In this document: piece after piece, positions 14,663 to 23,390 of the stretch
Position numbering within the stretch: position 1 is the stretch's first letter
Layout of the letters: every line of letters starts with the position of its first letter
Assembly (NCBI RefSeq): GCF_900116865.1
Contig: NZ_FPCD01000016.1
Location: 1-64,000 of the forward strand
Origin: Butyrivibrio sp. M55
Lineage (GTDB): Bacteria; Bacillota; Clostridia; Lachnospirales; Lachnospiraceae
DNA: 64,000 nt
Direction: 5' to 3'
Made by a program: the position numbers and the translations under genes
The notes under the pieces: model-generated
What the model saw: the letters and a program-made list of their open reading frames with translations, nothing else
Told to the model about the DNA's origin: nothing
Database searches by the model: none

Positions 14663-17107
14663 TTACGTGCCATTCTCCTGAATCCAGTTCTTTATTTCTT
14701 GCTTATCAACGTTCCTAAGTTCATACGAATTAGTCTCTTTTATTGCTTCTGAAACTTGTTTCATCGCTTCATTTAGTTGGATATCTGTTGCATTTTCCAA
14801 AGAAATCCCTTTATTTGCGAGCGAATATCTTACTGCATCTCTATACGTTTCCATCTGTTCCGATCTATTAGGATTGTAATACCAATCATAATACTTATGA
14901 TAATCATCATCGCCATTAACATAATGTTCCTTCAGTTCATCGGGTGTAACATCAGCTCCGGTTGCTATATCATATGCACCGCTTCGTAGCTTTAGTTCTG
15001 TTTCGTTATATTCTATATCGTTTATAATAACTGAACCCGAAGTTCCAGAAACATTGTAAACGACAGAACCTTCAACGCCCATACATATAGCGCCGTTTCC
15101 GGTATCAAGTCCCTTCATAGCAGTTGAAGCCTCAACGCTATTTTTATAATCCTGAGCCATTTCCTTACCCAAAGAAATTACATCTACCCCCTTCATGCAT
15201 ATCTGAACCGGCTCAGGTGCATACTCAGAAGCTACATCCAATGTCTGCATTACGATTTTCTCATAATCAACATCCTTTAAATTATGAGAATAAATGAATT
15301 TCACATCATGTCCCATCTGGATTTTTGCTTGATCATCCAAGTATTTATCAATAACATCTGCTGAAGCCCTTGGATATACTGTGATATTTCTGGTCTTATC
15401 AAACGTTTCATATGAATCAACAAGTACTTCGCCCTCTGTAATGTTACTACCACTTCCCGGAATAACATTTATTTGAACCTTGTAAACCTTCTCGCCATCT
15501 GTACCTTCTGTTGTTATATCAGCAACCATATTTAATCCGCCGCCATCTGACATTGCCTGTGTTGCTTCCAAGAACGCTATTGAACGGGTTTCGTTATCGT
15601 CAATATACGCGCGTTCTGAGAGTGAAAGATAATTATAACCTTCACGGTTTCTTGCAACATTCATTATCTCAGCATATCTTCTTGCAGTAATCTGGATATT
15701 TTGGCTTTCGATATACTTTTTCGAGCCATAGTAGTCACTTGTCCATTCTACAATTTTCGGCATGTTGTCGGTATTGGCAACCATACCCAAATTAAGCAAT
15801 TTCTCAATATCCTCATCTGACATATCCATCATTTTTGCACTAAAAACGTCATATTCATATGAGGTCTCATCTATAGAATCCATCTTGATCCATTCAGTGA
15901 TATTGTCCCAATTAAGGCTTCCATCTTTATTACAGAAATAATGGTCAGAAGAAGCTTTTGTAGCAGCGTAAGACACTAACTTATGATCTATCTCGTTAAG
16001 AGGGAATAAATCATTATTTGATGTAACTTCCAGCTTTACTCCGGCTCCATATTTGCTCACTTCAAGCTTTGTATTTTCAAGCTTTCCCCCAAACCCTAAC
16101 TTTGTTATAGCCTCTGGAACTGCAACTCTATTTGCTTTATTTTCTTCTATCTGATTGTCTATAGAAGTCAACAGCTGATAACCAAGACCACAAACTTCTA
16201 AATTATTCAACGTGTTTCGGATCTTTTGCTGATCGTAAGCAACATACTTTTTGCCATTAACTTCTTTTACGCACAAAAATCCATTAAGGCAAGCATTTAT
16301 GTTTGCAGTTGCCTCCGCGTCATTTGAATCATCACCGTCACATAATCTCTTAAGCTGTGTATCAAGGTACTCTGCCCTTTCTTTATCATTGGCAAATACC
16401 AATATATTAGCAGAACCATTTATCGCACCATTCCAAAGAGCGGCAAGAGTTAAGGAATTCTTTGCCACGCTTGGTGAAAATACCTGTATAGATTGAAGAG
16501 CTCCGGTCATATTTACAATCTTATTCTGAAGATCATAAGTACGCTCCTTTAAACCGGAGTTATTTATATATGATTTTGCATAATCGTCGAACCTTTCGAC
16601 TCTTTCTAAACACTTATCATAATGTCCGCCGGAACCCGAAAGCTCGTCATATGCATTTCTTGCCCTATGATAGCTTATCGGGTAAAAATCAGAGTATTCC
16701 CCAAATTTATCCATCAGCTCTCTTGCCTTGCATTCAAGCTCATACCCTGTAACATCAATGTTGTCACTAAATATCTGATGATCTTTCTTTAAATGTAAAA
16801 GCACATCGGTATCTATACGTGCAACTGGCGAAGAATCTACCATTTCTTTAAATACTTCATCAGTTTCAAGGCATCTTCTATAAAGTTCTCTCTGTATATC
16901 AAGATTCTCGACATGAAGCTTATCCATCTGCCCTTGTGCGATAAATTCCTTTGACGCCTCAGCCGCTTTTCCTCTATAAGCTTCATTATGATAATATCTT
17001 CCAAATCCGGCTTCAAGCGCTTTTGCCTTTGTCTTGTACTGTTCCAAATCTGAGCCAAGATCATCTATAGCTGCAGAAACGCGTTCTGCATCATATCTTT
17101 TTCCCAT
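14663..17107 (-). CDS. Large LXG-like protein, candidate type VIIb secretion substrate
   Basis: An 814-residue protein. The first ~220 residues are helical and LXG-like (MGKRYDAERVSAAIDDLGSD; LEAGFGRYYHNEAYRGKAAE; LHVENLDIQRELYRRCLETD). A helical and mixed middle follows (about 220-500). Then come strand-rich parts (YKVQINVIPGSGSNITEGEV near 545; EGSVVYNVSGTSGSVIINDI near 690) and a helical end. No nuclease, NADase, deaminase or pore motif was recognised. There is no signal peptide, as expected for a type VIIb substrate. The neighbours support the call: helical partners precede it and membrane proteins follow. An alternative is an uncharacterised surface or phage-like scaffold protein. Confidence 0.55.
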   Translation of the reverse strand: MGKRYDAERVSAAIDDLGSDLEQYKTKAKALEAGFGRYYHNEAYRGKAAEASKEFIAQGQMDKLHVENLDIQRELYRRCLETDEVFKEMVDSSPVARIDTDVLLHLKKDHQIFSDNIDVTGYELECKARELMDKFGEYSDFYPISYHRARNAYDELSGSGGHYDKCLERVERFDDYAKSYINNSGLKERTYDLQNKIVNMTGALQSIQVFSPSVAKNSLTLAALWNGAINGSANILVFANDKERAEYLDTQLKRLCDGDDSNDAEATANINACLNGFLCVKEVNGKKYVAYDQQKIRNTLNNLEVCGLGYQLLTSIDNQIEENKANRVAVPEAITKLGFGGKLENTKLEVSKYGAGVKLEVTSNNDLFPLNEIDHKLVSYAATKASSDHYFCNKDGSLNWDNITEWIKMDSIDETSYEYDVFSAKMMDMSDEDIEKLLNLGMVANTDNMPKIVEWTSDYYGSKKYIESQNIQITARRYAEIMNVARNREGYNYLSLSERAYIDDNETRSIAFLEATQAMSDGGGLNMVADITTEGTDGEKVYKVQINVIPGSGSNITEGEVLVDSYETFDKTRNITVYPRASADVIDKYLDDQAKIQMGHDVKFIYSHNLKDVDYEKIVMQTLDVASEYAPEPVQICMKGVDVISLGKEMAQDYKNSVEASTAMKGLDTGNGAICMGVEGSVVYNVSGTSGSVIINDIEYNETELKLRSGAYDIATGADVTPDELKEHYVNGDDDYHKYYDWYYNPNRSEQMETYRDAVRYSLANKGISLENATDIQLNEAMKQVSEAIKETNSYELRNVDKQEIKNWIQENGT

Positions 17108-17124
17108 TATTTCAAATCCCCGTT

Positions 17125-17505
17125 TTAATCATATTCTGAAAGCGAATTGAGCTCGTCTTCCAGACTACTTATTTCTCTTTCACACTCTTCTATAAGCTCA
17201 TAAAGTCTATCTATTGCCCTGTTTATGGCACTCAAAAATTCGGTTGTATCATTTTGAGCCATCCCTATCTGCTGAACAATCTGTTCACGATACCTTTCCG
17301 ACTCTGACTCAAGATTTCCGCGAAACAAATCTCCCAAAGTCATGTCATACGCCCTTTCCGGCTCATAAACTTCATTTTCTATCTTATTTCTTTTCTGTGC
17401 CATATATTCATGCCCGGCTTCAAGTTCTCCGATATAGCTTCGGTATTTTGAAATCGTACGCTCCAAGTGATGGATTTCTGACCTAATTTCACCTCTTCTG
17501 CTCAA
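17125..17505 (-). CDS. YwqH-like (DUF5082-type) helical protein, copy 1
   Basis: A 126-residue helical protein starting MSRRGEIRSEIHHLERTISK, with the VYEPERAYDMTLGDLFRGNL hinge and a C-terminal coil. The start is taken as TTG at 17505: GGGAGG lies eight bases upstream, and this gives exactly the length and N-terminus of the paralogue at 13624-14004. A GTG three codons earlier would sit on top of the ribosome site. It lies between the 109-residue partner and the 814-residue LXG-like gene, matching the ywqH-ywqI-ywqJ style of locus. It probably acts as a secretion partner or chaperone; this is inferred. Confidence 0.62.
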   Translation of the reverse strand: MSRRGEIRSEIHHLERTISKYRSYIGELEAGHEYMAQKRNKIENEVYEPERAYDMTLGDLFRGNLESESERYREQIVQQIGMAQNDTTEFLSAINRAIDRLYELIEECEREISSLEDELNSLSEYD

Positions 17506-17818
17506 TCCTGCCACCTCCCGATACTTTCTCTACAGTAAGGCTATTGCTCAGTTCTTCATCAACCGCAATCATACCATCTCTAAGAGTATTAAGAGCACTT
17601 GGAAGTGCCTCAGAAGCTTCTGTTCTATATAATGCTGATGATTTGTAGACTTCCTTAATCAAATCTATTATTGCTGCTCCGGCATCTGTGCCTTCCCAAG
17701 CATCCAGACTATTCAACGCCCTATCCGAGAGCACACAATCAGATGCTGCTCCTCTAATTCCATCGACAATACCCGTGAATACCTTGGTATCCATGAAAAC
17801 TTCATTCTGTGTCCCCAA
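17489..17818 (-). CDS. Small helical protein, possible YwqI/WXG-like partner
   Basis: A 109-residue, mainly helical, acidic protein (IVDGIRGAASDCVLSDRALN; AWEGTDAGAAIIDLIKEVYK; EALPSALNTLRDGMIAVDEE). Its size, helix-turn-helix layout and first place in the operon resemble the YwqI/WXG100-type small partners of LXG proteins. A canonical WXG is absent, though W-E-G-T sits where the turn would be. The start is TTG with TAGGA upstream; an in-frame ATG eight codons later is possible. It overlaps the next gene, so the two are coupled. Confidence 0.55.
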   Translation of the reverse strand: MGTQNEVFMDTKVFTGIVDGIRGAASDCVLSDRALNSLDAWEGTDAGAAIIDLIKEVYKSSALYRTEASEALPSALNTLRDGMIAVDEELSNSLTVEKVSGGGRIEQKR

Positions 17819-17976
17819 CTTTTCCTACTCTCCTCGCTTTTATGTCAACAAATTAATTGTATGCAAATACATTATTAACATGTTAGCATATACATCTCAC
17901 TATTTCAACGAATCCAATACTGCATTGAAGCGAACAAACGTTAACATATATCAGTCTGTATCACATACACAACACT

Positions 17977-18885
17977 CTATCCCACTCTGCATGCCCTATC
18001 ATGACTGACCTCAGACTGATAGTAGCTTCCCATAGTTGTAGGAGCATTAAATAGTGCAGATAACAGATAGTTCTTTATATTCCTGATCTTGGTTGTATTA
18101 TCTTTCATACATTCCATGACATATTCAAGGTGCATATGATTGAGCTTGAGGAACTTGGATTTAACGAGATTAGTCGGGTACTCATTCTTTGAAATCCAGA
18201 TAGTTGGTTTCCTGCAGATAACTGTCTCAAGTACAAGGTCGTAAATTCCTTCAATAATCTCTACATCTTGTGGATAGCGTTCACACATACTATCAATATC
18301 TAGATTTTCTTTTACAATTTCAGCATATGCATCATACTCATCATTCATATCCTGTTTCATCGAAGAGATATGATTAGTACTTCTAACTCTATTAGTATTA
18401 TTTATATTATTCTTATTAGTGTCGGATTCTCCGTGGTCTAGACACTGATTATCGCGTGGTCTTGACCCCGATTTTTCCGTGGTCTTGACCCTGATATTTC
18501 CGTGGTCTGAACTATCTTTATTTCCTACAGAAGCAAAGTTTTTAAGATAGATTTTTGTTGGTTTTCCCTGTCCCTGCTTTTGACGTTCTATAAGCCCATA
18601 ATCCTCAAGCTTCTTAAACAAACTCCTGATCTTATCCTCACCGCATCCCAACATTTCTGCCGCTTCCTTCTGAGCGAAATATATAAAAGCTCTCTGAAGC
18701 TCATCAAACCACTTATTCTTAAGAGAAAGTGACATTCTGTCAAGCATAAGCCCGTATAGAGTCTTGGCAAGCGCATCAAGCCCTTTAAAATATGCATTTG
18801 TAAATAAGAGCTTTGGTATTCTGTAAAAGGCAAGCATTTCAGATTCTTGACCGGTAAAATAGTCAAATACAATTCTTTCGCTCAA
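17977..18885 (-). CDS. RepA_N-type replication initiator
   Basis: A 302-residue protein. The N-terminal ~115 residues match the RepA_N pattern: FDYFTGQESEMLAFYRIPKL, KTLYGLMLDRMSLSLKNKWF, ERQKQGQGKPTKIYLKNF. This winged-helix domain binds the origin in theta-replicating plasmids and ICEs. A polar linker follows (about 130-180), then a C-terminal domain (YPQDVEIIEGIYDLVLETVI) that probably recruits host factors. The start is TTG with GGGAGG eight bases upstream. It forms a replication/partition group with the upstream repA-like, parB and parA genes. Confidence 0.82.
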   Translation of the reverse strand: MSERIVFDYFTGQESEMLAFYRIPKLLFTNAYFKGLDALAKTLYGLMLDRMSLSLKNKWFDELQRAFIYFAQKEAAEMLGCGEDKIRSLFKKLEDYGLIERQKQGQGKPTKIYLKNFASVGNKDSSDHGNIRVKTTEKSGSRPRDNQCLDHGESDTNKNNINNTNRVRSTNHISSMKQDMNDEYDAYAEIVKENLDIDSMCERYPQDVEIIEGIYDLVLETVICRKPTIWISKNEYPTNLVKSKFLKLNHMHLEYVMECMKDNTTKIRNIKNYLLSALFNAPTTMGSYYQSEVSHDRACRVG

Positions 18886-18950
18886 TCCTTTTTCCTCCCT
18901 TCAATAACTTTCCACGATGTTCTGTGGACTTGAGTGGTGCAATTTCTGCA

Positions 18951-19316
18951 CTACCCTATAAGCTGAAATCTTCTTTTCAGATTAAAATTCTTAACGTAGA
19001 TTTTGCTTGGCTTACCCTTTGCCTGAAGCTTATAGATAAGCCCGAATTCTTCCAATTCATTCATACAATCAATAATCTTATGCCTTGAGAAATTGATATC
19101 TTCCTCAATCTTGCTAAGAGGATATATGATATAAACTCTGTTCTCATCATCGAACCAGTTATGTTTTTTGGCCTCTCCCATCTTGTCCAGAAGGACTGCG
19201 TAAAGCATCTTTGATGAAACGGACAGGGAAGAGAAATTCTTCCCTGTAAGCAGTTCCTTAGGAATCTCTACAGATGCATATTGCTCAGACTGAACGCCAT
19301 AAAAGTATTCCATCAT
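18951..19316 (-). CDS. Short RepA_N-like paralogue lacking the C-terminal domain
   Basis: A 121-residue protein that aligns with the N-terminal domain of the RepA at 17977-18885 (YFYGVQSEQYASVEIPKELL; LYAVLLDKMGEAKKHNWFDD; LQAKGKPSKIYVKNFNLKRR) and then ends. The ATG at 19316 overlaps the parB stop region and gives an N-terminus matching the full-length copy. It could compete for the origin as a copy-number modulator, or be a decayed duplicate. It keeps a complete domain and a good coding frame. Confidence 0.72.
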   Translation of the reverse strand: MMEYFYGVQSEQYASVEIPKELLTGKNFSSLSVSSKMLYAVLLDKMGEAKKHNWFDDENRVYIIYPLSKIEEDINFSRHKIIDCMNELEEFGLIYKLQAKGKPSKIYVKNFNLKRRFQLIG

Positions 19317-19317
19317 G

Positions 19318-20229
19318 TCATTTTTCCTCGCTTTCCTGTGAAGCTTTCCACTGTTCCAAAAGTCCAACAATCACTCGTTCTATCTCCGTCTGCGAATAGT
19401 AAGCAGGAAAATACTTATTGAGCTTCCGCTCTGTGATCGTGATTTTCTTTCTTGTCTGTGGTGTGGCTTTTTTCTGAATCAAGAATTCTATCATCTGTTC
19501 CTGTGTAAGAGAATCATCATCACGGTACTGACGCAAATCTAAAAGCTGTTCTTGCTTTAGCATCCCGTTTTCATGGATGTATTCGTAGAGCCATTGTTGA
19601 TAAGTATGATTGAAATAAGAGAGTTCTACTGCTACCGATAACGCTAATCTTCCTGTATCAACCATATCCAACAGTTTGGGAATTAAATAAGTAAGGCGGA
19701 TATATCTATGAACCTGAGCTCTTTTTAAACCTACAGATTCACCTACTTCTGTAGCAGAGTGTAACTTTGTCTCTTCAGTAGACAAAGTTAAATCTGTACG
19801 TTTTCCCTGATGATTCAAAGCATCCATTTTCATTTTTAGAGAAAATGCTCTTTCACTTGGAAGAATTTCCTCTCTTTGCATGTTTGAATCAACCATTGCC
19901 ACAGTCGCATCATCATTGGTCATTTCCTTGATAATTGCCGGTATCTTCCTAAGTCCTGCCCTTTTCGCCGCATGAAGTCTTCTATGACCGGAAATCATTT
20001 CATAAGTACCTTCATCATCAGGTCTTACAAGTACCGGAGTGAGAACCCCGCTTTCCTTGATGCTCTCTACAAGCTCTTCCATCTTTTCATCATCAATTAC
20101 CTTAAACGGATGATTTTCGAAAGGATATATTGTTAATACATCAAGATCTACTGTCCCCTCGGTGCTTGGAACACCGAGGAGTTCATCTATACTAGATAGC
20201 TTTAACTTCTGCCCAATTCTTTGTGCCAT
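19318..20229 (-). CDS. parB: ParB-like partition protein
   Basis: A 303-residue ParB/Spo0J family protein. Seen: an N-terminal ParB domain with the CTP-binding-type motif TYEMISGHRRLHAAKRAGLR near 75-95 and MVDSNMQREEILPSERAFSL, then a helix-turn-helix (GESVGLKRAQVHRYIRLTYL near 160) and a C-terminal domain. It would bind parS sites and work with ParA to stabilise the excised circular element. The ATG at 20229 has AAGGAGG upstream and overlaps the parA end by 38 bases. Confidence 0.88.
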   Translation of the reverse strand: MAQRIGQKLKLSSIDELLGVPSTEGTVDLDVLTIYPFENHPFKVIDDEKMEELVESIKESGVLTPVLVRPDDEGTYEMISGHRRLHAAKRAGLRKIPAIIKEMTNDDATVAMVDSNMQREEILPSERAFSLKMKMDALNHQGKRTDLTLSTEETKLHSATEVGESVGLKRAQVHRYIRLTYLIPKLLDMVDTGRLALSVAVELSYFNHTYQQWLYEYIHENGMLKQEQLLDLRQYRDDDSLTQEQMIEFLIQKKATPQTRKKITITERKLNKYFPAYYSQTEIERVIVGLLEQWKASQESEEK

Positions 20230-21004
20230 TGTTCATAACCTCCTTGATAAACGCTGAATAAGCAAATGCCGCCTTTCCTTTGGGATCATACTGATATAAA
20301 CTGCTTCCTGAAGCACTTATCTCAGCTGCTCGTACAGATAATGGAATCTCTGTTTTAAAAACATTTATGCTTGATGAATACGCTTCATATATCTGAGCTG
20401 AAATATCTTTTGCGTAATTTGTTCTGTTATCAACCATAGTGATGAGTATTCCTTCAATCTCAAGCTTAGGATTGAGCTGACGCTTTACTCTTCCTATTGT
20501 TCTGATAAGCTGCTGTAAGCCCTTTACCGGAAGATAAGCAGCCTGGCAAGGAATAACAACAGAATCTGCACAAGCCAGAGCATTTATTGTCAACATTCCA
20601 AGTGATGGCATACAATCAATTATGATAAAGTCATACAGTTCTCTTGCCTTATCCACATATTCTTTGAGGATTGTCTCTCTGCTTATCACTCCGGTCATAC
20701 TGATTTCCAAACTTGAAAGCTCAATGTTTCCCGGCATAAAGTCAACTCCCTCAGGGTGTCTGATGAGCCCCTTTGCAACATCCACGGGTTCATCATTTAT
20801 GATATTTACCAGCGCCGTTGCCAATGAATAATCCAAGCTATCAGGTTCATCACATCCAAGACTAATTGACATCGAGCCCTGCGGATCTGCATCTATCATC
20901 AATACACTGTAGCCTTCTCTTGCAAGCCCGATTCCCAAATTTACACTTGTTACAGTCTTTCCTACGCCGCCCTTCTGATTTGTTACCGCAATTACTTTAG
21001 ACAT
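20192..21004 (-). CDS. parA: ParA-family partition ATPase
   Basis: A 270-residue ATPase with the deviant Walker A KGGVGKTVTSVNLGIGLA at the N-terminus, MIDADPQGSMSISLG, and Walker B FIIIDCMPSLGMLTINALAC. The start is ATG at 21004 with AAGGAGGAAGAG upstream; a longer reading frame lacks a ribosome site and ParA homology. With ParB it partitions the element when circular. Confidence 0.92.
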   Translation of the reverse strand: MSKVIAVTNQKGGVGKTVTSVNLGIGLAREGYSVLMIDADPQGSMSISLGCDEPDSLDYSLATALVNIINDEPVDVAKGLIRHPEGVDFMPGNIELSSLEISMTGVISRETILKEYVDKARELYDFIIIDCMPSLGMLTINALACADSVVIPCQAAYLPVKGLQQLIRTIGRVKRQLNPKLEIEGILITMVDNRTNYAKDISAQIYEAYSSSINVFKTEIPLSVRAAEISASGSSLYQYDPKGKAAFAYSAFIKEVMNNGTKNWAEVKAI

Positions 21005-21017
21005 CTGCTCTTCCTCC

Positions 21018-21476
21018 TTATTCCTCAAACGACTCGATAAATGCATCAATCTTTTCAGTGTTACAGAGAACCACACCTTTTACTTTCCTAGTTGCCTTTG
21101 CTTCTTTTGCCAAATTCTCAAAAGTATGCAGGCCAATGGAATAAAGCTCCGCTCCTTCTGCATATCTCACATATTTCTTTTTACCTTTCTTAACAACGTC
21201 AGCTAAGTCTTCAATCTTTCTTCTACTAGCCATTTCCGAAACCTCTCTTTCATATTCTTCTTTAAAATTCTCTTCAATGTACTTATCAACAATGTTCAGA
21301 TCCACAAGTGCGGTCTTACGAAGCTTGAAATTTGCTCCCGCTTCCTTACAGAACGTTACAAAGCCCCAATAATTCATGCAGTAGAGCCTTGCTCCTTCAT
21401 TGTAAGTACAATAACGATGTTCTTTTCCGACAAGATACTTGTCTAAATTGATTGGTGGGGATTTTCCGCGATTCAT
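21018..21476 (-). CDS. DUF6462-like protein with two tandem repeats of the domain
   Basis: A 152-residue protein. The second half (KYVRYAEGAELYSIGLHTFE NLAKEAKATR, then VVLCNTEKIDAFIESF) matches the single-domain DUF6462-type proteins encoded next to ParA in Lachnospiraceae ICEs. The first half repeats the pattern (RYCTYNEGARLYCMNYWGFV TFCKEAGANF, then TALVDLNIVDKYIEENF). The fold looks like a MerR/excisionase-type winged helix, so an excision or regulation role is possible. The ATG at 21476 has CGGAGG upstream. It is the first gene of the ICE next to lysS. Confidence 0.7.
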   Translation of the reverse strand: MNRGKSPPINLDKYLVGKEHRYCTYNEGARLYCMNYWGFVTFCKEAGANFKLRKTALVDLNIVDKYIEENFKEEYEREVSEMASRRKIEDLADVVKKGKKKYVRYAEGAELYSIGLHTFENLAKEAKATRKVKGVVLCNTEKIDAFIESFEE

Positions 21477-21528
21477 CCGTAACCTCCGTTTTTCTAAGTT
21501 ACGAGATGCAATTAGAAGATTTTGGGTA

Positions 21529-21566
21529 CAAAAAAACCACATCTTCCTTTTTTAGAAAAATGTGGT
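21529..21566 (-). terminator. Intrinsic terminator between lysS and the ICE
   Basis: On the minus strand ACCACAT (21566-21560) pairs with ATGTGGT (21542-21536), extended by weaker pairs, followed by a T run. It insulates the first ICE gene from lysS transcription. The stretch 21567-21756 shows no gene. Confidence 0.75.
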
Positions 21567-21756
21567 CTCTATATCATGGTTTTTATGAACTGATCATTCC
21601 TCTGACACACCATGTTTGTCCTGATATTTTATTGAAAAAACTACATACTGGTCCGAATAGCTCCGTAGAAATCCAATGAATCTGTTGTACATTCATGGCG
21701 TTTTTGGATTACATTGTACGTCTATGGATAACGGTGAGTCGTAATAAGTCCAAATG

Positions 21757-23319
21757 TTAATTTAAACTTTTCAAAGTCGGGAACAACAACACGTCTCTTA
21801 TTCCCGCACTGTTAGTCAACAGCATGCAAAGACGGTCGATACCGTAGCCGATACCACCTGTGGGTGGCATACCGATCTCGAGGGCGTTGAGGAAGTCTTC
21901 GTCTGTGTGCTCAGCTTCTTCGTCGCCGGCTGCCGCATTGGCATCCTGAGCTGCGAAACGCTCACGCTGGTCGATTGGATCGTTAAGCTCTGAGTATGCG
22001 TTACACATCTCCCATGTATTGATGAAGAGCTCGAAACGCTCAACCTTCTCGGGATCTGTGGGCTTCTTCTTGGTAAGAGGTGAGATTGCAAGAGGATGAT
22101 CCATGATAAATGTAGGCTGGATCAGGTTCTTTTCACAATACTCCTCAAAGAAGAGGTTGATGATGTCGCCCTTAGTGTGACGGTCTTCAAATTCAACACC
22201 GCGCTGCTTAGCGATTGCCTTAGCTTCTTCGTCTGTTTCAACAGCGTCGAAGTCAACGCCTGCATACTTCTTGATTGCATCGTTCATGGTAAGTCTCTCG
22301 AAAGGCTTTCCAAGGTCGATAATGTTGTCGCCGTAAGGAATCTGTGTTGTTCCACATACCTTCTCGGCAAGATAACGGAACATGGACTCTGTAAGTTCCA
22401 TCATTCCTTCATAGTCTGTATATGCCTGATAGAGTTCCATAAGTGTGAACTCAGGATTATGTCTTGTATCTGTTCCTTCATTTCTAAATACACGGCCAAT
22501 CTCGAATACTCTCTCCATGCCGCCTACGATAAGTCTCTTAAGGTAAAGCTCAAGAGAGATACGAAGCTTTCTCTCTTCATCAAGAGCATTGTAGTGAGTG
22601 AAGAAAGGTCTGGCTGCAGCACCACCCGCATTCTCAACGAGCATAGGAGTCTCAACTTCCATGAAGTCTCTGCCTGCAAGGAAGTTACGGATCTCGCGTA
22701 TGATCGCAGATCTCTTCTTGAATGTCTCCTTTACTTCCTCATTCATGATAAGATCGACATATCTCTGTCTGTAACGAATCTCTGTATCTGTAAGTCCGTG
22801 GAACTTCTCAGGAAGAGGCATGAGTGACTTGGATAAAAGAACAAGCTCCTTAACATGAACAGAAAGCTCTCCTGTTCTTGTTCTGAAAGCAAAGCCCTTA
22901 ACACCGATGATATCTCCGATATCAAGCTTCTTGAAATCTGCATAAGCCTCATCTCCGATATCATTTCTTGAGATGTAGAGCTGCATGCGTCCGTCTCTAT
23001 CCTGAAGGTTAGCAAAAGAAGCCTTACCCATTACACGCTTACTCATCATACGACCTGCAAGTGATACGATCTTCTCTGCCGGAACATCCGAAAGAGGCAC
23101 TACCACAGGTCTTCCATCTGCATCTACAGGAGCTACAAACTCAAGGGTATCGAATTTATCCCTGATGTCCTGTGTATGATGAGTCTGGTCATATTTCACA
23201 ATCTGAAAAGGATCTCTTCCTGCTGCCTGAAGCTCAGAAAGCTTATCTCTTCTGACCTGACGAAGACGTCCAACGTCTTCCTGTGTGTTCTGGTTATTCT
23301 GCTGATTATTGGCTTCCAA
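21757..23319 (-). CDS. lysS: Lysine--tRNA ligase, class II
   Basis: A 520-residue enzyme charging tRNA-Lys. Seen: an OB-fold anticodon-binding domain (GRMMSKRVMGKASFANLQDR), then the class II core with motif 2 FRNEGTDTRHNPEFTLMELY and motif 3 GIGYGIDRLCMLL. The start is taken as TTG at 23319 because GGAGG lies nine bases upstream; two ATG codons 18-21 bases earlier have no ribosome site. A strong terminator hairpin lies 40 bases upstream, so expression may depend on readthrough from greA. The 3' end flanks the ICE and is intact. Confidence 0.93.
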   Translation of the reverse strand: MEANNQQNNQNTQEDVGRLRQVRRDKLSELQAAGRDPFQIVKYDQTHHTQDIRDKFDTLEFVAPVDADGRPVVVPLSDVPAEKIVSLAGRMMSKRVMGKASFANLQDRDGRMQLYISRNDIGDEAYADFKKLDIGDIIGVKGFAFRTRTGELSVHVKELVLLSKSLMPLPEKFHGLTDTEIRYRQRYVDLIMNEEVKETFKKRSAIIREIRNFLAGRDFMEVETPMLVENAGGAAARPFFTHYNALDEERKLRISLELYLKRLIVGGMERVFEIGRVFRNEGTDTRHNPEFTLMELYQAYTDYEGMMELTESMFRYLAEKVCGTTQIPYGDNIIDLGKPFERLTMNDAIKKYAGVDFDAVETDEEAKAIAKQRGVEFEDRHTKGDIINLFFEEYCEKNLIQPTFIMDHPLAISPLTKKKPTDPEKVERFELFINTWEMCNAYSELNDPIDQRERFAAQDANAAAGDEEAEHTDEDFLNALEIGMPPTGGIGYGIDRLCMLLTNSAGIRDVLLFPTLKSLN

Positions 23320-23352
23320 TTTTTGATTCCTCCGCATCAATCTAATATAATC

Positions 23353-23390
23353 TCAAAAAAGAGCCAGCGAATGTAAAAATCGCCGGCTCC
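23353..23390 (-). terminator. Strong intrinsic terminator just before lysS
   Basis: A 10-bp stem (23361-23370 with 23380-23389, one wobble on the RNA) is followed on the minus strand by six T. It lies between greA and lysS, only about 40 nt before the lysS start. No promoter was visible after it. Confidence 0.85.

Larger units (their letters stand above)
7336..21530. mobile_element. Tn1549-like ICE remnant or interrupted ICE
   Basis: It holds partial virD4, pcfB, a Cys-rich protein, DUF5688, an RHH-like protein, the LXG-type cargo operon, two RepA_N-like genes, parB, parA and a DUF6462-like gene, all on the minus strand. This is a typical Tn1549-family set, but VirB4, the NlpC/P60 hydrolase, VirB6-like proteins and the ICE integrase are absent from the window. 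The right edge lies between the DUF6462-like gene and lysS. No flanking direct repeat was found. Confidence 0.6.

Noticed and set aside
22096-22827. 243-codon plus-strand ORF opposite lysS
   Set aside because: It lies wholly antisense to a clear lysS, with no ribosome site and no family-like sequence.
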